DNA from: CAZPMO01 sp964587515
GTDB taxonomy: Bacteria; Pseudomonadota; Alphaproteobacteria; MPNO01
Length of the DNA stretch: 33,735 nt
Reading direction: 5' to 3'
Assembly (NCBI GenBank): GCA_964587515.1
Contig: CAZPMO010000030.1
Span: 1-33,735 of the forward strand
The stretch's first letter is position 1; the number at the start of each line of letters is the position of its first letter. Both the position numbers and the translations under genes were made by a program. Positions 26,409-33,735 of this stretch are shown in pieces. The notes under the pieces are model-generated. The model saw nothing but the letters and a program-made list of their open reading frames with translations. It searched no databases and had not been told where the DNA came from.

Positions 26409-27158
26409 ATGTCTCTCGATCCTTATGCCTTAACGATCATCTGTATCGGTCTCGCCATCGGCTCCTTTGTGAAGGGGTTGACGGGGATGGGGCTGCCGCT
26501 GATCGCGGTGCCGTTTCTGGCGGGATTTCTGGGCGCCGAGCATTCGGTGGTGGTGATGCAGATTCCCGGGCTGGTGTCCAATGCCTGGCTGGTATGGTCG
26601 CAACGCGGCGCCGCCCGGACCGCGCCGCCGCGCTATGATCTGGTGGTGCCGGCCTTTCTCACGCTCGGTTTCGGCGTCTGGTTCCTGAACGTCGCCGATG
26701 ACCGCGTCGCGATCCTGCTGCTGGCCGGCTGCGTCGCGGCTTTCCTGCTGTTGCTGCTGGCGAAACCCGAATTTCGCCTGGATGGCCGGCTGGGGCGGAT
26801 TCTCACCCCCATCGCCAGCGCCGTCGGCGGCTTCGCTCAGGGCGCGACCGGAGTTTCGGCACCGCTGTTCTCCACCCTGATATTCTCGTTCCGCCTGCCG
26901 AAGGAGACCTTCGTCTTCTATAACGGGCTGATCTTCGGCATCTTCAACCTCATCCAAATTTCGGTGATGGTGGCGCTCGGCATGTTCACCTGGGAGCGCA
27001 CGTTGGAAGGATGTCTGGCGCTGATCCCGCTGTTCCTGTTTCAATATATCGGCATGAAGACCATGGGGCTGGTCAGCCCCGGCGCCTTCAACCGCATCGT
27101 GATCGCGGTGGTGGCGGCAATGGAGATCAAGCTGGTCTGGCACGCGATTGGCGGTTAG
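26409..27158 (+). CDS. TauE/SafE-family membrane exporter
   Basis: A 249-residue integral membrane protein with about eight hydrophobic segments, belonging to the sulfite exporter TauE/SafE family. The two internal repeats are seen as FVKGLTGMGLPLIAVPFL near the N-terminus and GGFAQGATGVSAPLFSTL near the middle, each with the glycine-rich motif of the family. Known members export sulfite, sulfoacetate or related organosulfur anions; the substrate here cannot be assigned. The SDR gene follows on the same strand after 24 bases, so cotranscription is likely. Confidence 0.88.
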   Translation: MSLDPYALTIICIGLAIGSFVKGLTGMGLPLIAVPFLAGFLGAEHSVVVMQIPGLVSNAWLVWSQRGAARTAPPRYDLVVPAFLTLGFGVWFLNVADDRVAILLLAGCVAAFLLLLLAKPEFRLDGRLGRILTPIASAVGGFAQGATGVSAPLFSTLIFSFRLPKETFVFYNGLIFGIFNLIQISVMVALGMFTWERTLEGCLALIPLFLFQYIGMKTMGLVSPGAFNRIVIAVVAAMEIKLVWHAIGG

Positions 27159-27182
27159 TGCTCTAGCAAGGGAGAAATCGGA

Positions 27183-28019
27183 ATGCGGGAATTTCAGGGC
27201 AAGGGCGCGGTGGTGACGGGCGCGGCATCGGGCATCGGCAAGGGAATCGCCGGTGCATTGGCCGATGCCGGCATGAACCTGCTGTTGATCGATATCGAAC
27301 AGCAACCGCTCGACCGGGTCCGCGCCGCTCTCGCCTCCACCGGCGTCCGGATCGAAACGCTGGTCGCCGACGTCTCAGACCGCGACGCGCTGCGCGACGC
27401 CGCCGCCCAAGCGCCCGAGCTCATCGGCAGGGTGCATGTGCTGTGCAACAACGCCGGGGTCGGCTATGCCGGCGTTATGCTGGACCAGGTGCCCGACGGC
27501 GACTGGGACTGGGTGGTCGGCGTCAATCTGATGGGGGTAATCAACGGTCTCCAGGCATTCCTGCCTCGGATCACCGCCCACGGCGAGGGCGGCCACATCG
27601 TCAACACGGCCTCGATCGGCGGATTGCAGGTGCGGCCGGGTTGGGGTCACGGCGTCTATTCGACCACCAAATTCGCCGTGGTGGGGCTGTCCGAGGCGCT
27701 CGCCGACGATCTCGCGGCGCACGATATCGGCGTTTCCGTGCTGTGTCCCGGCGCGGTCGACACCGACATCTACCAGGGCGGCCGCAACCGGCCGGACCGC
27801 TTCGGCGGCCCGTTCGCGCGCCCCGCCGATCACCCGCTGGTGGGGGCGCTGAAAGACGGCATGTCACCGGCCGAGATCGGACGCTGGGTGGTGCGCGCGA
27901 TCCGCGACAACCAGCTCTTCATCGTCCCCCATCCCGAAACCCGCGCCGTGGTCGAGGGCCGCCATGCACGGCTCATGGAGGCCTATGACTGGGCCGCCCG
28001 TGTCGCCGGCGAGATTTAA
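27183..28019 (+). CDS. Short-chain dehydrogenase/reductase
   Basis: A 278-residue classical SDR. The cofactor motif TGAASGIGKGIA is at the N-terminus, the NNAG motif is NNAGVGYAG, the catalytic serine lies in NTASIGGL, and Y159-x3-K163 (YSTTK) completes the site. The DIEQQ-like acidic residue after the second strand suggests NAD preference, which is inference. The substrate is unknown. GGGAG is placed before ATG 27183. It is convergent with the MDR oxidoreductase, whose stop is 12 bases away. Confidence 0.9.
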   Translation: MREFQGKGAVVTGAASGIGKGIAGALADAGMNLLLIDIEQQPLDRVRAALASTGVRIETLVADVSDRDALRDAAAQAPELIGRVHVLCNNAGVGYAGVMLDQVPDGDWDWVVGVNLMGVINGLQAFLPRITAHGEGGHIVNTASIGGLQVRPGWGHGVYSTTKFAVVGLSEALADDLAAHDIGVSVLCPGAVDTDIYQGGRNRPDRFGGPFARPADHPLVGALKDGMSPAEIGRWVVRAIRDNQLFIVPHPETRAVVEGRHARLMEAYDWAARVAGEI

Positions 28020-28031
28020 TGCCGGCGTCTC

Positions 28032-29078
28032 CTAGCCCAGCGTGGGGTCCAGGATCACCTTGCCCATGCCGCGCGTGGTTTCGACCAGATGGTGGGCCTC
28101 GGCGGCCTGGCTGAGCGGCATGATGCGCTCGATATGGGCGCGCAAGTCGCCCGCCGCCGCATTCTCGAAACAGGGCGCGAGGTCTTCGTAACGGCTGCCG
28201 GGATTGCCCATGATGGTGAGCTGGTTGTGATAGACCTGATAGAAATCGACCGGGACCACGGGGCCGCCATGGGCGCCGCCGGTCACCAGCCGGCCGCGCT
28301 GGGCAAGGCTCGCGATCGCCTTGGGCAAGGTCTCGGGATTGGCGATATTGTCGGACACCACGTCGACGCCGCGCCCGCCGGTGATGCGCATTACCTCCTC
28401 GGTGAGGTCCTTGGTCCCATAATCGACGCCGTGATCGGCGCCGAATTCAAGCCCGATGCGGACCCGTTCAGCGGATCCGGCGGCCGCGATAACTGTCGCG
28501 CCCAGCGATTTGGCGATCTGGATGCCCATGGTGCCGAGATTGCCCGACGCGCCCATGATCAGTACCCATTCGCCGTCCTTCAGCCCGGCCATGTGGACCA
28601 GCAGGTGATAGGCGGTCGGCGCATGGCGCGCGATCACGGTGGCGTCGGCAAAGGACACGTTGTCGGGGATCGGGAAGGCCAGGGCTTCGGACACCTTGAC
28701 CAGTTCGGCCGCGCCGCCGGGGCGGTGGATGCCGATCATCTCGACCTGGTTGGCGGCATTGCGCAATTCCTCGGAATCCGATTGCGGCCGGCCGCGAAAA
28801 GCATGTGACAGGATCGCGACCCGGTCACCCGGCCTCACCTCGCTGACGCCGTCCCCGACCGATGCGATGACGCCGGAAGGATCGACCCCCTGGATCAACG
28901 GCAAGGTCGCGCCGCGCTGGGGTTGGCGGCCGGCCCGCACCGCGATGTCGAGAGTGCGGTTGACCGAGACGGCATGCACCTCGACGACGACCTCGCCGGG
29001 CCCGGCGACGGGATCGGGCACGTCTTCGTAGCGCAGCACCTCGGGGCCGCCCCATTCATGGATGACGATGGCTTTCAT
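28032..29078 (-). CDS. Zinc-independent MDR / NADPH:quinone reductase-like oxidoreductase
   Basis: A 348-residue medium-chain dehydrogenase/reductase. The N-terminal GroES-like domain opens with MKAIVIHEWGGPEVLRYEDVP and carries the quinone-reductase motif around VNRTLDIAVRAG. The Rossmann part has WVLIMGASGNLGTMGIQIAKSLGA for NADPH. No structural-zinc cysteine cluster is visible, so it belongs to the quinone reductase/enoyl reductase branch. The start at 29078 gives the family N-terminus; the open frame upstream to 29516 is a GC-driven artefact. It is divergent from the symporter gene, with a 247-base gap containing a 27-base imperfect tandem repeat. Confidence 0.9.
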   Translation of the reverse strand: MKAIVIHEWGGPEVLRYEDVPDPVAGPGEVVVEVHAVSVNRTLDIAVRAGRQPQRGATLPLIQGVDPSGVIASVGDGVSEVRPGDRVAILSHAFRGRPQSDSEELRNAANQVEMIGIHRPGGAAELVKVSEALAFPIPDNVSFADATVIARHAPTAYHLLVHMAGLKDGEWVLIMGASGNLGTMGIQIAKSLGATVIAAAGSAERVRIGLEFGADHGVDYGTKDLTEEVMRITGGRGVDVVSDNIANPETLPKAIASLAQRGRLVTGGAHGGPVVPVDFYQVYHNQLTIMGNPGSRYEDLAPCFENAAAGDLRAHIERIMPLSQAAEAHHLVETTRGMGKVILDPTLG

Positions 29079-29113
29079 ACTCGGCGCACAGGGTAGGCGG
29101 AGCCCCCTGGGTT

Positions 29114-29173
29114 GTCCACTTCGCCGCCCTGGCCGGCTGGTTCCATTTCGCCGCCCAAGGCGACTGGGTCCAT
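29114..29173 (+). repeat. 27-base imperfect tandem repeat
   Basis: The unit at 29114-29140 is repeated at 29141-29167, sharing TTCGCCGCCC and the ending CTGG, with about seven mismatches, and a third copy starts with GTCCAT at 29168. It lies between two divergent genes, so it could be part of a regulatory region or a decaying duplication. No other gene is seen in 29079-29325. Confidence 0.5.
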
Positions 29174-29325
29174 AACAAACGCGTGACCGGGCGGTCTTTA
29201 CATTGCTTATCCGCCCGGGTCTGCGACAATGTCGCCACATTGAATCACGGTCGCCCCCAGGAGGCGAGTTTGCGCCCGGTCCACGGTTTCGAAGCGATAT
29301 CCCCACAAAGAGGAGACGGCGCGCC

Positions 29326-30683
29326 ATGACGGCGGCTTTCGTCGCCGCGCTGGCGTTGCTGGGGCTCACCAGTTTTGCACTGGCGCCACGGCTGCGCGAG
29401 GCCGACGCCTTCTTCAAGGGTGCCTCCGATCGCATCGCGCCGCCCGGATTGCTGACGCTGGTGTTCTCCCAGGTGACGACCTGGATCTTCGCGCGGTCAC
29501 TGATGACCGCCGCCATCCTTGGCTATTACTACGGCATTGCCGGCGCGCTCGCCTATGCCGCCTATTACATGTCGTTCTTCACCGGCACGGCGCGGCCAGC
29601 ATTCAGGATTTCCTGCGTCGTAATTTCGGCCGGGGCGGGGTGGGATGCTACAATTTCGTCATCGGCGTGCGCCTGCTGAGCGAGGTGTTCGCGAACCTGC
29701 TGGTGATCGGCGTGATATTCGGGACCGCCGGCAGCGACGCCTATATCGCCGCCATCGTGATCCTGTCGGCCGTAACGCTGGGCTATTCGATGATGGGCGG
29801 GCTGCGCGCTTCTCTCCGGACCGATGTCCTCCAGATGAGCGTGTTCGTCGTCGTACTCGCGCTGATCGTAACGATGCTTTTGCGCGCTCAGGGCTGGTCG
29901 GCGAGCGCCGCGCTCGGCTCCGGCGTCGCCGATTTCGATGCCGGCTGGAACCTGCTGGTGGTGGCGCTTCTCCAGGTCTGGTCCTACCCCATGCATGACC
30001 CCGTGATGATGGATCGCGGTTTTATCGCCGATCGGCGCACGACGCGCGCGAGTTTCCTGCACGCGGGCTGGGTCAGCATCATCTGCATACTCGCATTCGC
30101 GATGTTGGGCGTGTTTGCCGGTCTCAACGCGCAGGCGGGCGAGAAGATGATGGAGGCGCTGCTGCGGTTGCTGGGCGAGCCGACGATGATGCTGATCAGC
30201 TTCGCGCTGATCGTCTCGGCCATCTCGACGCTCGATTCGACGCTTTCCAGCGCCGCCAAACTCTGCGTCATCGACATGCGATGGCTCGATCCGACGCTCC
30301 GCAACGGCCGCATCGCGATGGCGCTGTTCATGCTGGGCGGGCTTGGCTTCCTGCTGCTGGGCTCGAAAGACCTGTACACCGCGGTCGCGGTCAGCGGCAC
30401 CGCGTCGATGTTCCTGACGCCGGTGATCCTGTTCTCGGTATGGGGCAAGGGCGGCGTGCCGCGCTGGAGCTATTACGCCTCGTTCGCGGCGGCGATCGCG
30501 GGGGCGGCGCTTTACTACGCGGAGGCCGGCGGCGCGCTGTCGCTGATCGAGCCCGCCTTCGGCGTCGGGGTGAAATACAACAAGCTGCTGTTGATCTGCG
30601 TCGTGGTATTGGGATTCGGCATGACGGCTTTCGCGCTCGGCCGCGCGCTGCGCCGCCCGGCGGCCACTGACATCGCGGAATAG
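29326..30683 (+). pseudogene. Sodium:solute symporter, broken by a frame change
   Basis: A membrane transporter of the SSS family (proline/pantothenate/urea type). The first part from ATG 29326 (GGAGA upstream) gives helices through ILGYYYGIAGALAYAAYYMSFFTG. The remainder is read in the +2 frame from about 29583, starting RHGAASIQDFLRRNFGRGG, and runs in frame through VRLLSEVFANLLVIG and many more helices to the stop at 30683. Translation in the first frame ends at 29679. The linker usually found between FFTG and the SIQDF motif looks too short, which favours a small deletion over a single-base error. The joined product would be about 450 residues, slightly short for the family. Confidence 0.8.
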
Positions 30684-30755
30684 TTTCAAACCCGACCCGC
30701 TTACGCTATCCTTTCGGCGGAATTTACAGGATTCACTGGCCAGGAGAGCGACGTC

Positions 30756-32000
30756 ATGGCGACCCAACTCAAGGACAAACCCGAGGCGAAGGCCAAGCAT
30801 ACCGTCGGTGGGGTCGAATTCGACCGTCCCTTCCGCATCCGCCGGCTCGGCCATTTCGGCTTCAACGTCCAGGATGTCGGGGCGTGCACGCGCTTCTATG
30901 CCGATCTGCTGGGATTCAATATTTCCGATCCGATCAATTTCGGCTCCCGCATCGAAGACGAAAAGGTGCGCGCCGGTTTCAAGGAAACCGAAGGCTATTT
31001 CATGCGCCACGGCACCGATCACCATTCTTTCGTGGTGTTCCCCAAGCCGGTGCTCGATCACATGGGCGGGCGCTCGGCGCGCGCCGACATCACGATCAAT
31101 CAGATCACCTGGCAGGTCGGATCGTTGCGCGAGGTGTCGCAAGCCGAGGAATGGCTGCGTGGCGTCGACAATCCGATCCGGCGGTCGGGTCGCGACACGC
31201 CCGGCTCCAACTGGCATGTCTATCCCTTCGATCCGGACGAAAACATCAACGAGCTTTATTACGGTATCGAGCAGATCGGCTGGAACGGACATTCCAAGCC
31301 TCGCGACATGCATGTGCGCGGTTTTCGCGAGAAACCGCCGTTGCCGCAGATGTCGGAATATGACGAGGTCGAAACCGCCGTCGCCGACGGCACCGACATC
31401 ACGTCCGGCTATCGCCATGAGAGCGATCTCGAGGCCAAGTACGACGTCGGCGGCATCATGCTGCCGCGCCCGTTCAAGGTGGTGAAGATCGGTCCCGTGC
31501 GCCTGTTCGCCGACGATGTCGAACAATCGGTGTCGTTCTATCGCGACCGGCTCGGCATGAGCGTGACCGAGGAGGTTACCTATAACGGCCACCGCTGCGT
31601 GTTCCTGCGCGTCAATACCGAACATCATTCGATGGCGCTCTATCCGATCGCGCTGCGCGAGGAACTCGGGCTGAGCCCGCATACCAATTGCCTCGCCTTC
31701 GGCATGCAGGTCGGCGAATACACCCAGCTTCGCGACAGCGTCGATTTCATGAAGAAGAACGGCGTCGAGATTAAATATCTGCCGCCCGAACTGTCGCCCG
31801 GCGTGGATTATTCGGCCTTCGCCATCGATCCCGACGGCCACGCCATCCAGCTCTACTACTATATGGAGCAGGTCGGCTGGGACGGCCGACCGCGCCCTCC
31901 CGAGCTGCGCCGTAACGTGGAACCCGGCGTGTGGCCCGATTCGGTTGAGCCCATGTCGGACTCCTACACCGGCGAGGTTTTCATGGGGCCGCTCGGCTAA
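30756..32000 (+). CDS. Two-domain VOC / extradiol dioxygenase-like protein
   Basis: A 414-residue protein made of two vicinal-oxygen-chelate units (about residues 26-175 and 240-375). The N-terminal unit has candidate metal ligands H33 (LGHFGFNV), H89/H90 (DHHSFVVF) and E166 (NELYYG). The C-terminal unit has proline 247 where H33 aligns, keeps H290, and has Q365 (IQLYYY) in place of the glutamate. Thus only the N-terminal unit looks able to bind metal, the reverse of classic type I extradiol dioxygenases. The reaction may be ring cleavage of a catechol-like substrate or a glyoxalase-type reaction. GGAGAG precedes ATG 30756. The neighbours (MDR, SDR, transporter) suit a catabolic role. Confidence 0.85.
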   Translation: MATQLKDKPEAKAKHTVGGVEFDRPFRIRRLGHFGFNVQDVGACTRFYADLLGFNISDPINFGSRIEDEKVRAGFKETEGYFMRHGTDHHSFVVFPKPVLDHMGGRSARADITINQITWQVGSLREVSQAEEWLRGVDNPIRRSGRDTPGSNWHVYPFDPDENINELYYGIEQIGWNGHSKPRDMHVRGFREKPPLPQMSEYDEVETAVADGTDITSGYRHESDLEAKYDVGGIMLPRPFKVVKIGPVRLFADDVEQSVSFYRDRLGMSVTEEVTYNGHRCVFLRVNTEHHSMALYPIALREELGLSPHTNCLAFGMQVGEYTQLRDSVDFMKKNGVEIKYLPPELSPGVDYSAFAIDPDGHAIQLYYYMEQVGWDGRPRPPELRRNVEPGVWPDSVEPMSDSYTGEVFMGPLG

Positions 32001-32036
32001 ACAGCCGACGTCTCCACGGTTCCGGCCGGAAAGCTT

Positions 32037-32066
32037 CGCTTAAATATCTGATTTCAAGCGATTTTT
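32037..32066 (+). terminator. Candidate intrinsic terminator after the VOC gene
   Basis: The arms CGCTTAAAT (32037-32045) and ATTTCAAGCG (32051-32060) pair over nine bases with one bulged C around the loop ATCTG and are followed by ATTTTT. The stem is AT-rich and therefore modest. Upstream, a perfect palindrome TTCCGGCCGGAA (32020-32031) and a small hairpin CGGCT/AGCCG across the stop codon (31994-32007) lie in the same gap. Confidence 0.45.
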
Positions 32067-32158
32067 AACTCTATTGCGCGCAGTTGGGTTTTTTGGGGCC
32101 TTGGCTTGCGTGTAATTGCGCCGTCGCCGGGGCCCGTAAGGGTATTCGGAGTAGGTCG

Positions 32159-33616
32159 ATGGATTTGGACGAGAGACGGGTTGCGGGCGGCGCCCAGGCC
32201 CTGGAATCGGGGGATATCGGGGGAATATCGGGCGCCACCGAACGTCATCGCTTCGACCCCTCCATCCTGCGCGAGTACGATATTCGCGGCATCGTCGACC
32301 AGAATCTCACCATCGCCGATGCGCGCGCCATCGGCCGCGCCTTCGGCACCGTGCTGGCCGAGAGCGGCGGCAAACGGGTCTGTGTCGGCTATGACGGGAG
32401 GGAAAGCTCGCCCGAATTCGAGGAGGCCGTGGTCGACGGGCTCACCGCGACCGGTCTGACCGCGATCCGCGTCGGGCTGGGACCGACGCCGATGCTGTAT
32501 TACGCCGTGAAATCGCTCGATGCGGATGGTGGCGTGATGATTACCGCATCCCACAACCCGCCCGAATATAACGGGTTCAAGTTCATGCTGGGCTCGGGAC
32601 CGTTCTATGGAGACGATATTCGCCGTCTCGGCGACATCGCGGCCACCGGGCAATATATCGACGGCACCGGGGCGATCGGCGAAAACGCCCGCCTCGATCC
32701 CTATGTCGAACGGCTGCTCGAAGATTACCGGCACGGGCGCGACCTCGCCATCGCCTGGGATGCCGGCAACGGCGCCGCCGGCGAGGCGATGGCCAAGCTG
32801 TGCGCGGGCATTCCCGGCCGTCACATTCTGCTCAACGAGACCATCGACGGCACCTTCCCGGCGCATCATCCCGATCCCACGGAGCCTGAAAATCTCGTTC
32901 AGCTCATCGAGACCGTGCGTGCCGAAAAATGCGATCTCGGCATCGCCTTCGACGGTGACGGCGACCGCATCGGCGTGGTCGACAGTACCGGGCGTATCCT
33001 GTGGGGCGATCAGTTCCTGATGCTGCTCATTCGCGAGGTACTGGCCGAGACGCCAGGCGCGACCGTGATCGCCGATGTGAAGGCTTCCGAGGCGCTGTTC
33101 GACGAGGTTCGTCGTCTCGGCGGCAAACCGTTGATGTGGCGCACCGGCCATTCGCCGATTAAAGCCAAGATGGCCGAAACACTGGCCCCGCTGGCCGGTG
33201 AGATGAGCGGCCATATCTTTTTCGCCGACCACTATTACGGCTTCGACGACGGGCTTTACGCCGCCGTGCGCCTGCTGGGATTCCTGTCGCGCGCCGATCA
33301 GTCGCTGGCCGAGATGATGGACGGGCTGCCCAGCCCGGTGAATACGCCAGAAATCCGTTTTCCGTGTTCGGAGGAACGTAAATTCGCCGTGATCGAGGAA
33401 GTACGCGACCGGCTGCGCGCCGCCGGCGCGGAGATCAATTCGATCGACGGCGTACGGGTCAGCACGCCGGACGGCTGGTGGCTGCTGCGCGCCTCCAATA
33501 CCCAGGATGTGCTGGTAGCCCGCTGCGAAGCCGCCGACGAAGCCGGCCTCGCGCGCTTGAAGGGAACGCTCGCCGAACAGGTCAAGAGCGTCGGAGTCGC
33601 CTGCCCCGATTTCTAG
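32159..33616 (+). CDS. manB: Phosphomannomutase / phosphoglucomutase
   Basis: A 485-residue alpha-D-phosphohexomutase that interconverts hexose 1- and 6-phosphates for exopolysaccharide, LPS or GDP-mannose synthesis. S131 in MITASHNPPEYNG is the phosphoserine. The magnesium loop DGDGDRIGVVD starts at D265. The sugar-specificity loop is GEMSGHIFF, and the phosphate-binding loop is LLRASNTQ. The set fits the dual-specificity PMM/PGM group (AlgC, PgmG). ATG 32159 was chosen because the sequence upstream to 32084 is not family-like; the first 35 residues from 32159 are a polar leader before the conserved REYDIRGIV. A likely promoter lies in the 158 bases after the VOC gene. Confidence 0.93.
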   Translation: MDLDERRVAGGAQALESGDIGGISGATERHRFDPSILREYDIRGIVDQNLTIADARAIGRAFGTVLAESGGKRVCVGYDGRESSPEFEEAVVDGLTATGLTAIRVGLGPTPMLYYAVKSLDADGGVMITASHNPPEYNGFKFMLGSGPFYGDDIRRLGDIAATGQYIDGTGAIGENARLDPYVERLLEDYRHGRDLAIAWDAGNGAAGEAMAKLCAGIPGRHILLNETIDGTFPAHHPDPTEPENLVQLIETVRAEKCDLGIAFDGDGDRIGVVDSTGRILWGDQFLMLLIREVLAETPGATVIADVKASEALFDEVRRLGGKPLMWRTGHSPIKAKMAETLAPLAGEMSGHIFFADHYYGFDDGLYAAVRLLGFLSRADQSLAEMMDGLPSPVNTPEIRFPCSEERKFAVIEEVRDRLRAAGAEINSIDGVRVSTPDGWWLLRASNTQDVLVARCEAADEAGLARLKGTLAEQVKSVGVACPDF

Positions 33617-33619
33617 AGC

Positions 33620-33642
33620 ATGATCCAGCCAAATAGGATCAT
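33620..33642 (+). repeat. Palindromic element after the phosphomannomutase gene stop
   Basis: ATGATCC (33620-33626) and GGATCAT (33636-33642) form a perfect 7-base stem around a 9-base loop. The preceding TAGAGCAT contains the stop codon of the gene. TAGAGCATGATCC resembles a palindromic repeat I remember as common in alphaproteobacterial intergenic DNA. There is no T tract. Confidence 0.5.
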
Positions 33643-33654
33643 TTGACCGAGATT

Positions 33655-33735
33655 ATTCCGCCCCGCGGCGTCGTTGCGCTTCTTTGCCGATGCGCCGCAT
33701 CGCCATGCGAAGCGCGCCTAACCACGGGGCGGAAT
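33655..33735. repeat. Nested 81-base dyad at the window end
   Basis: Three nested inverted repeats share one centre: ATTCCGCCCCG (33655-33665) with CGGGGCGGAAT (33725-33735), GCGCTTC with GAAGCGC, and an innermost CGATGC-GCC-GCATCG. Together they could fold into one long interrupted hairpin. The right outer arm ends exactly at the window edge, so the element may continue. No gene is seen in 33617-33735. It could be a small mobile repeat, a structured RNA or a bidirectional terminator. Confidence 0.5.

Noticed and set aside
29079..29516. Upstream extension of the MDR gene frame
   Set aside because: The family N-terminus begins at 29078, and the extension crosses the tandem repeat and the divergent symporter start.
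29565..31841. 758-codon open frame on the minus strand opposite the symporter and VOC genes
   Set aside because: Its composition is low-complexity H, R, D, E and Q with no domain, while the plus strand encodes clear families; typical antisense shadow in GC-rich DNA.

Overview
This 33.7 kb window is high-GC, gene-dense chromosomal DNA that reads as an alphaproteobacterium. The evidence is the order tlpA / argH-lptM-lysA-TIGR02302, an etfB-etfA-3-hydroxyacyl-CoA dehydrogenase run next to a HIG1-type twin-membrane protein, and a FOXRED1-like flavoprotein. I cannot place it below class. No rRNA, tRNA, CRISPR array, phage gene or transposase was seen. The genes look mostly like core and catabolic housekeeping.

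Layout, left to right. Positions 50-5539 are on the minus strand: a BI-1/YccA membrane protein, a Rieske aromatic-ring oxygenase, and a YbbA/YbbP-like ABC exporter (ATP-binding protein plus FtsX-type permease, overlapping by 4 bases). The exporter is divergent from tesA (SGNH esterase), which is followed by a FIST sensor protein and the RNA ligase-like phosphodiesterase thpR. cysE-cysK follow on the minus strand, and cysE is broken by an in-frame TAA. After a 0.3 kb AT-rich intergenic region come an outer-membrane beta-barrel protein and a convergent FAD oxidoreductase. The HIG1 protein, etfB, etfA and hbdA then form an electron-transfer and beta-oxidation block. tlpA is divergent from argH, a 49-residue lipoprotein (LptM-like, overlapping both neighbours), lysA and a large TIGR02302/DUF4175 membrane protein.

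The most interesting part is 21.1-26.3 kb, a three-gene same-strand module. It encodes a CHASE2-sensor class III nucleotide cyclase, a TPR plus outer-membrane barrel protein of the surface-lipoprotein-assembly-modifier (Slam/DUF560) type, and a secreted FecR-domain protein with a beta-rich C-terminal domain. I propose a signalling and surface-display unit in which the FecR protein could be the client of the barrel. The barrel gene carries a one-base slip in an 8-T run; removing one T restores a typical aromatic C-terminus.

The right part (26.4-32.0 kb) holds catabolism-flavoured genes: a TauE/SafE exporter, an SDR, a quinone-reductase-like MDR, a sodium:solute symporter broken by a frame change, and a two-domain VOC/extradiol-dioxygenase-like protein. 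A phosphomannomutase/phosphoglucomutase ends the window. Three disrupted genes in 34 kb suggest either real gene decay or residual assembly errors, and reads are needed to tell. Palindromic elements lie just after the stop codons of the first and last genes, and a nested 81-base dyad closes the window.
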